A stretch of 64,000 bases of DNA from Luminiphilus sp. (GCA_028117185.1 JAOHHD010000002.1:1-64000); one strand, 5' to 3'. Positions 30,899-40,086 are shown, numbered from the stretch's first letter. The notes: generated from the sequence alone by a model not told the origin. Numbers and translations are program-made.

Positions 30899-31654
30899 AT
30901 GGCCTGTACCCGCGACCAATTGAGTGACTTTTTTGACGCGCTGCTTCACCCCAATGAATTTGCCGACTACTGCCCCAATGGATTGCAAGTGGAGGGTAAG
31001 TCGCAGATCAAGCATTTGGTGACCGGCGTCACGGCAAGTCAGGCGTTAGTGGACGCCGCAATTGCCGAGGAGGCCGACGCAATCCTCGTTCATCACGGAT
31101 ATTTTTGGCGTTCCGAGGATCCCCGTGTTGTGGGAATCAAGGCGCAACGGTTGCGAGCACTGCTGGCGGCTGACATTAATTTGTTTGCCTACCATCTTCC
31201 GCTCGACTGCCACCCAGAGGTGGGTAATAACGTGACGCTGGGGTATTTGATGGGCGTAGCAGATCCAGTGCCCCTCGATGCCAGTGACACTGAGCTGCCG
31301 CTTTATACCGGCAGGTTGCCTGCCGCGATACCCGTTGAACAGCTAGCCGAAACGATGGCTACTGTCTTAGACCGTGCGCCACTGCTGATTGGTGAGGGAG
31401 TAGTGCAGCAGCTCGTCTGGTGCACCGGGGCAGGTCAGAGCTATATCGATCGGGCTGCCGATGCGGGCGCTGACGTTTTTATTACCGGCGAGGTATCTGA
31501 GCAAACGGTGCATGTCGCCCGCGAGCGCGGTCTGGCGTTTATTGCGGCGGGGCATCACGCGACGGAGCGTTATGGTGTGCAAGCTGTCGGTGAGCGCGCC
31601 GCCTCAGCCTTAGGTTGCACGCACCGGTTCATCGACAGCCCGAATCCAGCTTGA
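30899..31654 (+). CDS. Nif3/YbgI-family dinuclear metal-binding protein
   Basis: A 251-residue protein of the Nif3/YbgI (DUF34) family, which forms toroidal hexamers with two metals per active site. The metal-binding pattern is visible as ILVHHGYFW, NLFAYHLPLDCH and the C-terminal GHHATE. A GTP cyclohydrolase-like activity has been suggested for some members, but the role is unsettled. It is divergent from degS and convergent with zapG. The E. coli paralogue is YbgI. Confidence 0.9.
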   Translation: MACTRDQLSDFFDALLHPNEFADYCPNGLQVEGKSQIKHLVTGVTASQALVDAAIAEEADAILVHHGYFWRSEDPRVVGIKAQRLRALLAADINLFAYHLPLDCHPEVGNNVTLGYLMGVADPVPLDASDTELPLYTGRLPAAIPVEQLAETMATVLDRAPLLIGEGVVQQLVWCTGAGQSYIDRAADAGADVFITGEVSEQTVHVARERGLAFIAAGHHATERYGVQAVGERAASALGCTHRFIDSPNPA

Positions 31655-31659
31655 GGGGC

Positions 31660-32112
31660 TTAGGCGGCTGAGCTGTCCGACTTCTCGAGTCCAAATGTTT
31701 CGGATAATTGGCCCTGCTCATCTGGCTTTTTGGGGGCATAGTCTAAGGGTTGAGCGACCTCAACGAGGTGAGGTTTGTCTGTTGCATCGTGGGGAGGCGC
31801 AGAGAGAGCCGGTTCGGACATGCTGATCTGATCACCACACAGCTGATCTGCGCCATTGGCGAGGTGTGTGTAAACCGAGCGGTAGTCATCGGTGAGCTTG
31901 TTGAGTAGATCAGCGGTGCGAGCAAAGTGCTCAGTCACCTCTGCCTCATAGTCGGCCTTATTTTGCCGTGCTTGATCCAGCTGACTCTCCAGTTCGAGAA
32001 TGATTTTACGCTTGTTATCGCCACGCGAAGCCAATGCCGAGTACCAGCCGATCAGGCTACCGATGGCGCCGCCGATGATGAGGGCAATAATGAGGTTAAA
32101 CAGTGAATACAT
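31660..32112 (-). CDS. zapG: Division-associated membrane protein ZapG (YhcB)
   Basis: A 150-residue DUF1043 protein. It has one N-terminal transmembrane helix (LIIALIIGGAIGSLIGW), a coiled coil (roughly KRKIILELESQLDQARQNK onward) and a low-complexity acidic/proline tail. YhcB/ZapG links the division machinery and peptidoglycan synthesis in enterobacteria. It is divergent from zapE, mirroring the E. coli yhcB-zapE pair. The 242-bp gap between them carries no open frame of note. Confidence 0.85.
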   Translation of the reverse strand: MYSLFNLIIALIIGGAIGSLIGWYSALASRGDNKRKIILELESQLDQARQNKADYEAEVTEHFARTADLLNKLTDDYRSVYTHLANGADQLCGDQISMSEPALSAPPHDATDKPHLVEVAQPLDYAPKKPDEQGQLSETFGLEKSDSSAA

Positions 32113-32354
32113 GGAGTGGGTGCCTCCTGATGCGTGTGCGATGCCGGCTCATGGCCGTTCGCTATGAGCGCAACAAGTTAATGTTCTTATCGGCGACTGA
32201 CTGTGTCAGTTTTTGCCCTGCACTTAGTGTACTGCACCCGCGAGTTGCCGTCAGGCTTAACGAGCACATTTCGCGCTTCATTCCGCTCAGCGCTGTTGGC
32301 TCGTGTTATTCTGCGGCGCGAAAAACCTAGCCCATAGGGGCTCTCAGCGGGCTT

Positions 32355-33503
32355 ATGGTGGAAATGCCACACGATTTATCTCCCTTACAGCATTACCAAC
32401 TCGCGCTGGCGGCCGGCGAGTTGTTAGAAGATGCAGCCCAAGCTGAGGTGATCGATCGTCTGAACGACCTTTATGAGCGCCTGTTAAAACGCCATGAGAC
32501 TGACCAGAAGATCTGGGCGCAGGCTGCCCGGCGGCTGGGTCGGACTCGGGAGCCGGAGCGCGGGCTGTATGTCTGGGGCGGTGTGGGTCGAGGAAAAACG
32601 CTATTGGTCGATAGTTTTTTCGACTGCTTGCCTTGGCCACGCAAGCTAAGAGTTCACTTTCATCGGTTCATGCAGCGTGTGCACGGCAGGCTGGCTGCGC
32701 TCAGCGGCGTAAAGAACCCCTTGGAACGGGTTGCTGACGAAATCGCAGACGAGGCGCTCGTGCTGTGTTTTGACGAGTTTTTTGTCAGCGATATCGGCGA
32801 TGCCATGATTCTTGCGGGTTTAGTCGAGGCGTTATTCCAACGCGGTGTCACTTTGGTGGCAACGTCCAATATTCCACCGAGTGAGCTGTATCGTGATGGA
32901 CTTCAGCGGGCTCGGTTTTTGCCTGCTATTGCCCTGATTGAGCGTCACTTAGAGGTGGTTCACCTGGATGCGCCAACTGATTATCGATTTCGGACGTTGC
33001 AGAGAGCGGCGCTGTGGCATACCCCACATGATCAGGCTGCACACGAGGCGCTAGCCGGTTATTTTGTTTCCTTGGGCGGACAGGCTGTTGCCGAATCCGC
33101 AGTGGGGTCAGCGTCGCAGGAAAGCGCTTCAAAGTGGTTGGAGATCAATCAACGCCGCATGCAACTCATCGATACGGCGCCAGGGATTGCTTGGTTTACG
33201 TTTTCGACGCTGTGCGATGAGCCGCGCAGTGCTGCTGATTTTGTCGAGCTGGCAAGGGAGTATCACACGATATTGGTTGAGCAAATTCCAGTGTTAACCG
33301 GCGACAAAGAGGACGCCGCCAGGCGTTTTATTAACTTGGTTGACGAGTTTTACGATCGCAATGTCAAATTGATCGCTACCGCAGCCTGTGCGCCTGAGGA
33401 CCTCTACAGCGGTGTGAGGTTGCGTTTTGAGTTCGAGCGAACCGTGTCTAGGCTGCAAGAGATGCGCACCCACGAATACCTGCGGGCTGAGCATAGACCT
33501 TAG
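32355..33503 (+). CDS. zapE: Cell-division ATPase ZapE
   Basis: A 382-residue AFG1-like P-loop ATPase. Walker A is GGVGRGKT, preceded by GLYVWG. Walker B is VLCFDEFFVSDIGDAM, and sensor I is VATSNIPPSELY. ZapE associates with the Z ring under stress in E. coli and is required for growth under low oxygen. The C-terminal extension between residues 210 and 320 is typical. It stands directly upstream of rplM, as in many gammaproteobacteria. Confidence 0.93.
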   Translation: MVEMPHDLSPLQHYQLALAAGELLEDAAQAEVIDRLNDLYERLLKRHETDQKIWAQAARRLGRTREPERGLYVWGGVGRGKTLLVDSFFDCLPWPRKLRVHFHRFMQRVHGRLAALSGVKNPLERVADEIADEALVLCFDEFFVSDIGDAMILAGLVEALFQRGVTLVATSNIPPSELYRDGLQRARFLPAIALIERHLEVVHLDAPTDYRFRTLQRAALWHTPHDQAAHEALAGYFVSLGGQAVAESAVGSASQESASKWLEINQRRMQLIDTAPGIAWFTFSTLCDEPRSAADFVELAREYHTILVEQIPVLTGDKEDAARRFINLVDEFYDRNVKLIATAACAPEDLYSGVRLRFEFERTVSRLQEMRTHEYLRAEHRP

Positions 33504-33525
33504 GCGCAGGGCGACAAAATAACTA

Positions 33526-33554
33526 TTGAAAGGGCTCAAGCAGTCCAGTAACAT
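33526..33554 (+). promoter_or_regulatory. Sigma-70 promoter of rplM-rpsI
   Basis: TTGAAA (33526-33531) and TAACAT (33549-33554) with an optimal 17-bp spacer, so transcription should begin near 33561. That leaves a leader of about 29 nt before rplM. Spacing and hexamers are good matches to the consensus. Confidence 0.55.
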
Positions 33555-33589
33555 CCGCGCTCCTTTGATACCGCCCTTGAGACTCCGGC

Positions 33590-34018
33590 ATGAAAACATA
33601 TAGCGCCAAGGCAGACGACATTCACCACGATTGGTTCGTTGTGGATGCTGAGAATTTAACACTCGGCCGTCTTGCAACTGAGATAGCGCATCGCTTGCGT
33701 GGCAAGCATAAGCCAGAGTACACCCCCCACATGGATATGGGTGACTACGTGGTAGTGGTTAACTGTGAGAAAATCCGCGTGACCGGCGCGAAGCGAACAG
33801 ACAAGATGTATTATCACCACACTGGTTTCCCAGGTGGCATCAAGGCGGCGAGCTTTGATCAGGTGATTGAGCGCGCCCCTGAGCGCGTCATTCAGCGTGC
33901 GGTGAAAGGGATGATGCCCAGAAACCCACTTGGCCGCGCAATGCTGAAAAAACTTAAGGTGTATGCGGGTCCTGCGCATCCGCACTCGGCGCAACAGCCG
34001 CAGCCACTGACGATCTGA
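33590..34018 (+). CDS. rplM: 50S ribosomal protein L13
   Basis: A 142-residue L13, an early-assembly protein of the large subunit. It shows the family pattern [38 protein letters not shown] and [13 protein letters not shown]. It is followed 10 bp later by rpsI, the universal L13-S9 pair. L13 is known to autoregulate this operon in E. coli. Confidence 0.98.
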   Translation: MKTYSAKADDIHHDWFVVDAENLTLGRLATEIAHRLRGKHKPEYTPHMDMGDYVVVVNCEKIRVTGAKRTDKMYYHHTGFPGGIKAASFDQVIERAPERVIQRAVKGMMPRNPLGRAMLKKLKVYAGPAHPHSAQQPQPLTI

Positions 34019-34028
34019 GGAGACTATA

Positions 34029-34421
34029 ATGGCAACCGCACAGTATTACGGAACGGGTCGACGAAAGACCTCCACCGCGCGCGTATTTCTGCGCTCAGGT
34101 AGCGGCAACATTACGGTGAATGGGCGTCCTGTTGACGAGTATTTCGGTCGTCAAGTTGCGCGTATGATCGTTCGACAGCCCCTTGAATTGACCGAGAACG
34201 CCGCAAGTTTTGATGCCAATGTGACGGTATGTGGCGGAGGGAGCTTTGGTCAAGCGGGTGCCATTCGGCATGGATTGACGCGCGCGCTGCTAGATTATGA
34301 CGAAAGTCTTCGAGGTGCGCTTCGCGCAGCCGGTTTCGTCACGCGAGACGCAAGAGAAGTCGAACGCAAGAAGGTGGGCCTGCGCAAGGCGCGACGTCGT
34401 CCGCAATTTTCCAAGCGATAA
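34029..34421 (+). CDS. rpsI: 30S ribosomal protein S9
   Basis: A 130-residue S9 whose basic C-terminal tail ends PQFSKR and reaches the P-site tRNA. Motifs [14 protein letters not shown] and [18 protein letters not shown] are typical. A strong ribosome-binding site, GAGGAGA, lies before the ATG. A Rho-independent terminator follows within 25 bp. Confidence 0.98.
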   Translation: MATAQYYGTGRRKTSTARVFLRSGSGNITVNGRPVDEYFGRQVARMIVRQPLELTENAASFDANVTVCGGGSFGQAGAIRHGLTRALLDYDESLRGALRAAGFVTRDAREVERKKVGLRKARRRPQFSKR

Positions 34422-34441
34422 GGATTTCGCCATTTCGTTCG

Positions 34442-34470
34442 AAAGCCGGCACCTGTGTCGGTTTTTTTTT
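34442..34470 (+). terminator. Rho-independent terminator of rplM-rpsI
   Basis: CCGGCAC pairs with GTGTCGG, six to seven pairs with one G-T wobble, followed immediately by nine T (34462-34470). Upstream AAAG extends the stem. It sits 21 bp after the rpsI stop and closes the ribosomal operon. Confidence 0.85.
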
Positions 34471-34807
34471 GCTGGGAGATTGAGTCAGAGGATGGTTGTT
34501 GCCAGCATACCGAGCAGTCTATGTGGTGCGTGGACGATTTAAATACGCCAGGTCGTTGCCCAGTCACGCTGTGATCAGACAAATGCCCGCTAAATGGCGA
34601 GGCGAGCTTAGCGTGGGTGCGAAAAACGCATTTGAGCGCAAAAGACACTGATCTTGTCGGGCCGCCGATTCGTATTTCGACTTGCTGGTAGCCGGAGTGA
34701 GCATTACACTTCGCGCGCAATACGTACTAACTATCTTGATTCACCGCTCACTCAAGCGTGTTCTGACCCGCGGAGTGGGTCAGCGGTAACACGGGAGACG
34801 TCCAAGC
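34471..34807 (+). promoter_or_regulatory. petA upstream region with candidate promoter and leader hairpin
   Basis: This 337-bp gene-free stretch lies between the rpsI terminator and petA. A candidate promoter is TTGCTG (34682-34687), 17 bp, TACACT (34705-34710). Nearer the gene, CTGACCC (34763-34769) and GGGTCAG (34777-34783) form a perfect 7-bp hairpin with a 7-nt loop, about 10 nt before CGGGAGA, the petA ribosome-binding site. No T tract follows, so a translational or processing role is more likely than termination. No open frame of interest was seen. Confidence 0.4.
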
Positions 34808-35428
34808 ATGACCGATACAACTGAAGCTCACGATACGACAGGCGATCACAGCCAGACCCGCAGGCGGTTTCTTACTGCGGCGACTTCGGCGGTAGGGGTC
34901 GGCGGTGTTGCGGGCGTTGCGGTGCCATTTTTAGGTTCGTGGAACCCATCGGAGAAAGCCAAAGCGGCTGGAGCGCCGGTCCGTGCCGATATCGGCGGCA
35001 TAGAGCCAGGGCAAATGGTGGTCGTCGAGTGGCGCGGTAAGCCTGTTTATGTGCTGCGCCGCACAGCCGAGCAAGTGGCGGATTTGGCAACGCTCAATGG
35101 TGATCTGAAAGATCCCCTGTCGGAGGCGTCGGCACAACCTGCTTACATCTCAGGCGAAGCCCGAGCGCTTAACGAAGAACTGCTGGTGATTGTGGGACTC
35201 TGCACTCACCTAGGCTGTGCGCCAAAGTTTCGGCCTGAAGTTGGCGCGGCCGACATGGGTGGCGAGGAATGGCTCGGCGGATTTTTCTGTCCTTGTCATG
35301 GCTCCAAGTTCGATTTGGCGGGCCGGGTTTACAAAGGTGTGCCTGCATCGGCTAATCTAGAAGTTCCCCCTTACTCTTTTGAAGGCGACAACGTGCTAGT
35401 GATTGGCGTTGACGCGGAGGCAGTCTAA
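34808..35428 (+). CDS. petA: Ubiquinol-cytochrome c reductase Rieske iron-sulfur subunit
   Basis: The 206-residue Rieske protein of the bc1 complex passes electrons from ubiquinol to cytochrome c1. A twin-arginine motif RRRFL (18-22) precedes the membrane helix, so it is probably Tat-exported and stays anchored. The 2Fe-2S ligands are in CTHLGC (132-137) and CPCHGS (161-166). The stop codon overlaps the petB start. It is the first gene of the pet operon. Confidence 0.97.
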   Translation: MTDTTEAHDTTGDHSQTRRRFLTAATSAVGVGGVAGVAVPFLGSWNPSEKAKAAGAPVRADIGGIEPGQMVVVEWRGKPVYVLRRTAEQVADLATLNGDLKDPLSEASAQPAYISGEARALNEELLVIVGLCTHLGCAPKFRPEVGAADMGGEEWLGGFFCPCHGSKFDLAGRVYKGVPASANLEVPPYSFEGDNVLVIGVDAEAV

Positions 35429-37428
35429 TGGAAAAGGCACTGACAGGTCTGGTTTCTTGGATTGATGCTCGTCTGCCACTGACTAGGACGTGGAATACTC
35501 ATATGGCTGAGTATTACGCGCCCAAGAACTTTAATTTGTGGTACTTCTTTGGTGTGTTCTCGTTGCTGGTATTGGTGAATCAGTTACTGACTGGCATTTG
35601 GTTGACCATGAATTACACGCCCTCCTCAGAAGAGGCGTTTGCCTCGGTCGAATACATCATGCGAGATGTCGATTACGGCTGGCTGCTACGTTATATGCAC
35701 TCAACCGGAGCGTCGGCATTTTTCATTGTGGTTTATCTGCATATGATGCGCGCACTGATGTACGGCTCCTACAAGAAGCCTAGAGAGTTAATTTGGGTCT
35801 TCGGCATGATGATCTTTATCGTGTTGATGGCGGAGGCCTTCGTGGGATACGTCCTGCCTTGGGGGCAAATGTCCTACTGGGGCGCACAGGTGATCATTTC
35901 GCTGTTTGGCGCGATACCGGTCATCGGTGAAGACATTGTGACTTGGATCAGAGGCGACTATTTGTTGTCCGGTATTACGCTTAATCGTTTCTTTGCTTTA
36001 CATGTGGTGGCCTTGCCCATCGTCTTGTTAGCCTTGGTGGTGTTGCATATCCTGGCGTTACACGAAGTGGGCTCGAATAACCCAGATGGGGTTGAGATCA
36101 AGAAGACCAAAGACGAAAACGGTATACCGCTAGACGGCATTAAGTTCCATCCTTATTACTCCGTCCACGACGTGCAGGGGATTGCGGTCTTTCTGTTCTT
36201 TTTCTGCGCCGTGATTTTCTTCGCGCCAGAGATGTCTGGATACTTTTTAGAGTTTGCCAACTTCGAAGAGGCTAACGGGCTAAAGACCCCCGCGCACATT
36301 GCGCCGGTCTGGTACTTCACACCGTTTTATTCAGTGTTGCGCGCGGTGCCAGACAAGTTTTGGGGTTTTGTATTCTTCGCCGCTTCGGTTGTGATTCCTT
36401 TCGCCCTGCCTTGGCTTGATCGAAACCCAGTTCGTTCTTGGCGGTACCGCGGTATGTTGAATCGGGTGATGTTGCTCTTGTTTGTGGCCTCGTTCATCAT
36501 TTTGGGTGTTTTGGGTGTGAAGTCCCCAACCCCAGAGCGGACAGTGCTGGCGCAAATCTGCACTATTTTCTACTTCCTGTTTTTCCTCGCTATGCCTTGG
36601 TGGTCAAAACTCGATCGCACTAAGCCTGAACCTGAGCGTGTCACGATGAATGGGGGGATGAACGTGTGGCAAAGTATGGCAACCTTAGCGTTGATCGGCG
36701 TGCTGGCTTTTTTACCGTTGAAAGTAGTGGGAGCGGAGTCCGCTTACCAGTGCGGCACGATACCTTGTGATGCGTTCGAGGCCGATCAGACTGACCAACC
36801 CTCTTTGCAACGTGGGGCCGCGCTCTATGCGAGCTACTGTATGGGCTGTCACTCATTACAATACTCGCGGCACAATCGGGTAGCGCGCGATCTGGGTATT
36901 CCTGAGGATCTCTACAAGGCAAACCTGGTCTTTGATCCTGAGATTAAGATGGGTTCGTTAATGACCAACAGCATGGATAAGGGCGATGCTAAGGTGTGGT
37001 TCGGTGCCACGCCGCCAGATCTGTCGCTAATCTCTCGTGCGCGACAGCCCGAGTGGCTTTACACCTACCTCCGTGCTTTCTATCGAGATGAGCAAAGACC
37101 TTATGGCGTTAACAACCGCGTGTATCCTAACGTTGGCATGCCCCATGTGTTGATGGAACTGCAGGGCTTAACGAGTTGCATGGATGCACAAGGTCAACCT
37201 GCCGATAAAGCGGCGCATTGTGAGACGGTAGAAGTGTCGGCCGCGGGTGTGATGACGCCACAGCAATTTGATGGTGCCATGTATGACCTGGTTAATTTTC
37301 TCGCTTATACCGCCGAGCCGTATAAGGCAGATCGATTGCGTATAGGGACCTACGTGTTGTTGTTTTTGGCGTTATTTTTCATTTTTGCTTGGTTATTGAA
37401 CCGAGAATATTGGAAAGACGTGCACTAA
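35428..37428 (+). CDS. petBC: Cytochrome b-cytochrome c1 fused reading frame (petB-petC)
   Basis: One 666-residue frame encodes both haem subunits of the bc1 complex. Residues 1 to about 410 are cytochrome b: eight membrane segments and haem-b histidines in RYMHSTGAS/VYLHMMRA and FALHVVA/VLHILALHE. From Met411 it is cytochrome c1: a signal-like segment (LALIGVLAFLPLKVVGA), haem motif CMGCH (471-475), axial Met571 (VGMPHVL) and a C-terminal anchor. In Pseudomonas these are two genes. A natural b-c1 fusion cleaved after translation is known from Bradyrhizobium (fbcH). Removing one G from the G6 run (36652-36657) would instead end PetB at NGG-TGA overlapping the petC ATG (36658). Both readings are possible. 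Confidence 0.9.
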   Translation: MEKALTGLVSWIDARLPLTRTWNTHMAEYYAPKNFNLWYFFGVFSLLVLVNQLLTGIWLTMNYTPSSEEAFASVEYIMRDVDYGWLLRYMHSTGASAFFIVVYLHMMRALMYGSYKKPRELIWVFGMMIFIVLMAEAFVGYVLPWGQMSYWGAQVIISLFGAIPVIGEDIVTWIRGDYLLSGITLNRFFALHVVALPIVLLALVVLHILALHEVGSNNPDGVEIKKTKDENGIPLDGIKFHPYYSVHDVQGIAVFLFFFCAVIFFAPEMSGYFLEFANFEEANGLKTPAHIAPVWYFTPFYSVLRAVPDKFWGFVFFAASVVIPFALPWLDRNPVRSWRYRGMLNRVMLLLFVASFIILGVLGVKSPTPERTVLAQICTIFYFLFFLAMPWWSKLDRTKPEPERVTMNGGMNVWQSMATLALIGVLAFLPLKVVGAESAYQCGTIPCDAFEADQTDQPSLQRGAALYASYCMGCHSLQYSRHNRVARDLGIPEDLYKANLVFDPEIKMGSLMTNSMDKGDAKVWFGATPPDLSLISRARQPEWLYTYLRAFYRDEQRPYGVNNRVYPNVGMPHVLMELQGLTSCMDAQGQPADKAAHCETVEVSAAGVMTPQQFDGAMYDLVNFLAYTAEPYKADRLRIGTYVLLFLALFFIFAWLLNREYWKDVH

Positions 37429-37509
37429 AACCCTTCAAAGTACCGAGGGACGTTTTTTGCCGCCGTTTGAGTGGTAGACTACGCCCCTCCTTTAATCAGT
37501 TGAATACAC

Positions 37510-38157
37510 ATGCCTGATGATGCTTCTGGGATCGTTTCCAAGCGGTCCTCCATGACCTTGTTCTCCGATAACACTTGCCATTACAGCCATCGCGTCCGCC
37601 TGGTATTGGCAGAGAAGGGGGTGACCGTTGAGTTGGTCGAGTCTGAGAATGGTGCGGTTTCGCCGGAACTGAGCGAGTTGAACCCCTATAGCAGCATGCC
37701 CACACTGGTGGATCGAGAACTGGTGTTGTACGAATCGAAAGTGATGATGGAATACCTCGACGAGCGTTTCCCCCATCCCCCGTTGCTACCTGTCTATCCC
37801 GTGGCGCGTGCCGAGAGCCGATTGTTTGTTTACCGCATTGAGCGAGATTGGGCCACATTGGTGGATGCCATCCAGTCTTCGCGCAGTGACAACGTCGTGA
37901 CTAAGTCGAGCAAGGAACTGAAAGAGAGTTTGATGGCTGTGGCGCCCATCTTCGCTGAAAAGCCATTTTTCATGAGCGAAGAGTTTTCGTTGGTGGATTG
38001 CTGCGTTGCGCCCATACTGTGGCGGCTTCCCGCTTTGGGCGTGGACATACGGGTCAGCAAGCAGTCAAAGCCCCTGTTTGACTATATGGAGCGGTTGTTC
38101 CAACGCGAGGCGTTTCAGGAAAGCCTTACCATTCAAGAACGAGAGATGCGTCCATAG
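37510..38157 (+). CDS. sspA: Stringent starvation protein A
   Basis: A 215-residue glutathione-S-transferase-fold protein that binds RNA polymerase and modifies transcription in starvation and acid stress. The N-terminal KRSSMTLFSDNTCHYSHRVR is the SspA signature. The GST thioredoxin-like half contains NPYSSMPTLVDRELVLYESK. It lacks a functional GST catalytic residue by family knowledge. It is followed by sspB after 14 bp, and both lie downstream of the pet operon as in Pseudomonas. Confidence 0.95.
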   Translation: MPDDASGIVSKRSSMTLFSDNTCHYSHRVRLVLAEKGVTVELVESENGAVSPELSELNPYSSMPTLVDRELVLYESKVMMEYLDERFPHPPLLPVYPVARAESRLFVYRIERDWATLVDAIQSSRSDNVVTKSSKELKESLMAVAPIFAEKPFFMSEEFSLVDCCVAPILWRLPALGVDIRVSKQSKPLFDYMERLFQREAFQESLTIQEREMRP

Positions 38158-38171
38158 GGCCGCATGCTCTT

Positions 38172-38546
38172 TTGACCTCTAGCCGCCCTTATATCATCCG
38201 CGCTATCTATGAGTGGATTATTGATAATGCCTGCACGCCGCATCTGTTAGTCGACGTTCATTATGACGGGGTAAACGTGCCCCAAGCTTACGTGACGGAT
38301 GGGCAGATCGTACTCAACATATCGCCCAATGCAGTGGTTGGATTGGAGCTGGGTAACGACCTCGTGACATTTAACGGCCGATTCGGCGGCGTTGCCACAG
38401 ATATTGTAGTGCCTACCCCGGCGATCCTCGGTATCTATGCGCGCGAGAATGGCCAAGGCATGGTTTTCGACGAGGTTGAGACGCCAGACGAGCCTCCGGA
38501 GCCGCCTGCAGGGCGTGGTCGCCCTAGCCTCAAAGTTGTCAAATAG
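38172..38546 (+). CDS. sspB: ClpXP adaptor SspB
   Basis: SspB delivers ssrA-tagged proteins to ClpXP. The 124-residue protein begins with a TTG codon; the resulting TSSRPYIIRAIYEWI is the standard SspB N-terminus. The substrate-binding domain has HLLVDVHYDGVNVP and VVGLELGNDLVTFNGRFGG. The flexible tail ends GRPSLKVVK, matching the ClpX-binding XB motif (xRPxLxVVK). No ATG is available in frame nearby. Confidence 0.95.
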   Translation: MTSSRPYIIRAIYEWIIDNACTPHLLVDVHYDGVNVPQAYVTDGQIVLNISPNAVVGLELGNDLVTFNGRFGGVATDIVVPTPAILGIYARENGQGMVFDEVETPDEPPEPPAGRGRPSLKVVK

Positions 38547-39150
38547 CGGGGGTAGTAATAATTTCGAACAGTTGCACGACTCGCGCGACGCTCTTCACCT
38601 CGGCAGCTTCTAATGCACTGCGATCAGCCTCGGCGGCAGTCACTAACCCCATCAGATAGACAACCGCATTTTCGGTGACCACCTTAACGCGTCTGCCCGG
38701 CGTATCCGAGCTGGCGAGTAACTTTGATTTGACCTGTGTGGTAATCCACGTGTCATTGGTGCGGGTGCCCGCACTGGTCGCTGGACCTACCTCGAGTTCA
38801 TTGTAGATGCGCCGGACGGCTTCCAATTCGCGGGCGACATCGGAGGCCAGTGTCTTGAGTGCCTCAGACGGTACCTGGCCTGCCAATAAGACAAAACCAT
38901 TGTAAGAGACGACGCTGAGATGCGCCTGATCAAAGGCTTCATCGGCTGCGTTGATGTTGACCATCGCTTTGGTTTCGATGCTTTCATCCGCCATCTGTTG
39001 GGCAAAAGTGCGTTCTCCTGGGTCTTCTTCGATCGGGCCTGCACCCGCGCTTGACATGATCGTACCGCAACCACTGAGCACCGCAGACGCAGCACACAGC
39101 GCGAGGATAAGGGGGAGGGTTGGTCGCAGTGTGAGTCGCGATATCAACAT
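38539..39150 (-). CDS. dolP: Outer-membrane lipoprotein DolP (two BON domains)
   Basis: A 203-residue lipoprotein with a lipobox LSGC (Cys28) and two BON domains, about 60-115 and 130-195. DolP (YraP) binds anionic phospholipids at division sites and supports outer-membrane integrity and BAM function. The residue after the cysteine is Gly, not Asp, consistent with outer-membrane sorting. It ends 8 bp into sspB on the other strand. First downstream partner of diaA. Confidence 0.9.
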   Translation of the reverse strand: MLISRLTLRPTLPLILALCAASAVLSGCGTIMSSAGAGPIEEDPGERTFAQQMADESIETKAMVNINAADEAFDQAHLSVVSYNGFVLLAGQVPSEALKTLASDVARELEAVRRIYNELEVGPATSAGTRTNDTWITTQVKSKLLASSDTPGRRVKVVTENAVVYLMGLVTAAEADRSALEAAEVKSVARVVQLFEIITTPAI

Positions 39151-39153
39151 GAT

Positions 39154-39705
39154 TCAGGTCTCCATAGGGCCAAAGGTATGGGTGTCGATTAAGTGGGCAA
39201 GACAGACGGCCAGAGTGTGGTTTACCGCCAGTGTTGTTTCGATTGATTCCTGCGCTAAATTGACGCTGATCCCGGGGCCTCGGTTGCCTATCCAGATCAG
39301 CGCGACTTGCCTTTGCTCTGCCATTAGCGCCAGCCGTTGGATGGCTGCCTCTTGTAAGGTAGCGGCGAATACCACGCCGACATCACCGGCCTGGCCAAGC
39401 GCTTGAAGTTGCTGGCTCACCCAGCCCACGCCCAACTCGGTAGATTCGATCTGGTGTGTCGCGAGTTCTACCACGGGTAGGCTAGGACGTTCCCGCAATA
39501 TGCCGTGTTGTAGCAGGCTGGTCAGTGCGGTTGCGCTAGCGCGATCCGCGCCTAAGCCGATACTGAATAGTTTTCGATCGGCAAGGATAGCTTGCGTCAA
39601 CAGTTCAATGGCGTCACCGAGTGTGTCGGCAATGGCATCCACCGCCAAGCTCGACGCTTCCAGGTGTCTTTGGAAAAAGCTGGCAATGCTAGGGTAAACG
39701 TCCAC
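39154..39705 (-). CDS. diaA: SIS-domain protein, DiaA-like
   Basis: A 183-residue SIS-domain protein in the diaA position between yraN and dolP. E. coli DiaA is a tetramer that binds DnaA and promotes initiation at oriC; the paralogue GmhA makes heptose for LPS. The N-terminal helix SIASFFQRHLEASSLAVDAI and the ALTSLLQHG region fit DiaA. The usual sugar-phosphate-binding SGNS pattern is not visible (FAATLQEAAI instead), so isomerase activity is unlikely. Assignment relies partly on gene order. Confidence 0.75.
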   Translation of the reverse strand: MDVYPSIASFFQRHLEASSLAVDAIADTLGDAIELLTQAILADRKLFSIGLGADRASATALTSLLQHGILRERPSLPVVELATHQIESTELGVGWVSQQLQALGQAGDVGVVFAATLQEAAIQRLALMAEQRQVALIWIGNRGPGISVNLAQESIETTLAVNHTLAVCLAHLIDTHTFGPMET

Positions 39706-39735
39706 AGGTCTTCCGCTTGTCGATACAAAAACGAA

Positions 39736-40086
39736 TCAGTTAAAAGCGGCCTGAACCCAGCGTGGATTTGCTCTCGCCGCACTCCCATCATAAGCGATTA
39801 CGTCAAAGCGACAAGGGTGATTGGACCACTGTGGATATTGTTGCAAAAATTGACTGGCGGACCGCATCACACAAGATTGCTTTCGTCGACTAATGCTGTG
39901 GATGGCACCACCAAAACGCGATATTTTTCGGAAGCGCACTTCGACGAATACGATCGTATTGTGATCGCGCATGACGAGATCGATCTCGCCACTAGTGGTT
40001 AAAAAGTTCCGAGTCAGTAACTCGAGGCCTTGTGTTAGCAAGAACCGCTCAGCGTCGCGCTCCCAAATTTGACCGAGGTTTTTCAC
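39736..40086 (-). CDS. yraN: UPF0102 endonuclease-fold protein YraN
   Basis: A 116-residue protein with a restriction-endonuclease-like fold. Motifs are GEIDLVMRDHNTIVFVEVRFR (catalytic-type E-D-ExR residues), preceded by WERDAERFL, and the C-terminal CRFDVIAYD. Function is unknown; a role in DNA processing is suspected. It lies between lpoA and diaA, as in E. coli. Confidence 0.9.
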   Translation of the reverse strand: MKNLGQIWERDAERFLLTQGLELLTRNFLTTSGEIDLVMRDHNTIVFVEVRFRKISRFGGAIHSISRRKQSCVMRSASQFLQQYPQWSNHPCRFDVIAYDGSAARANPRWVQAAFN

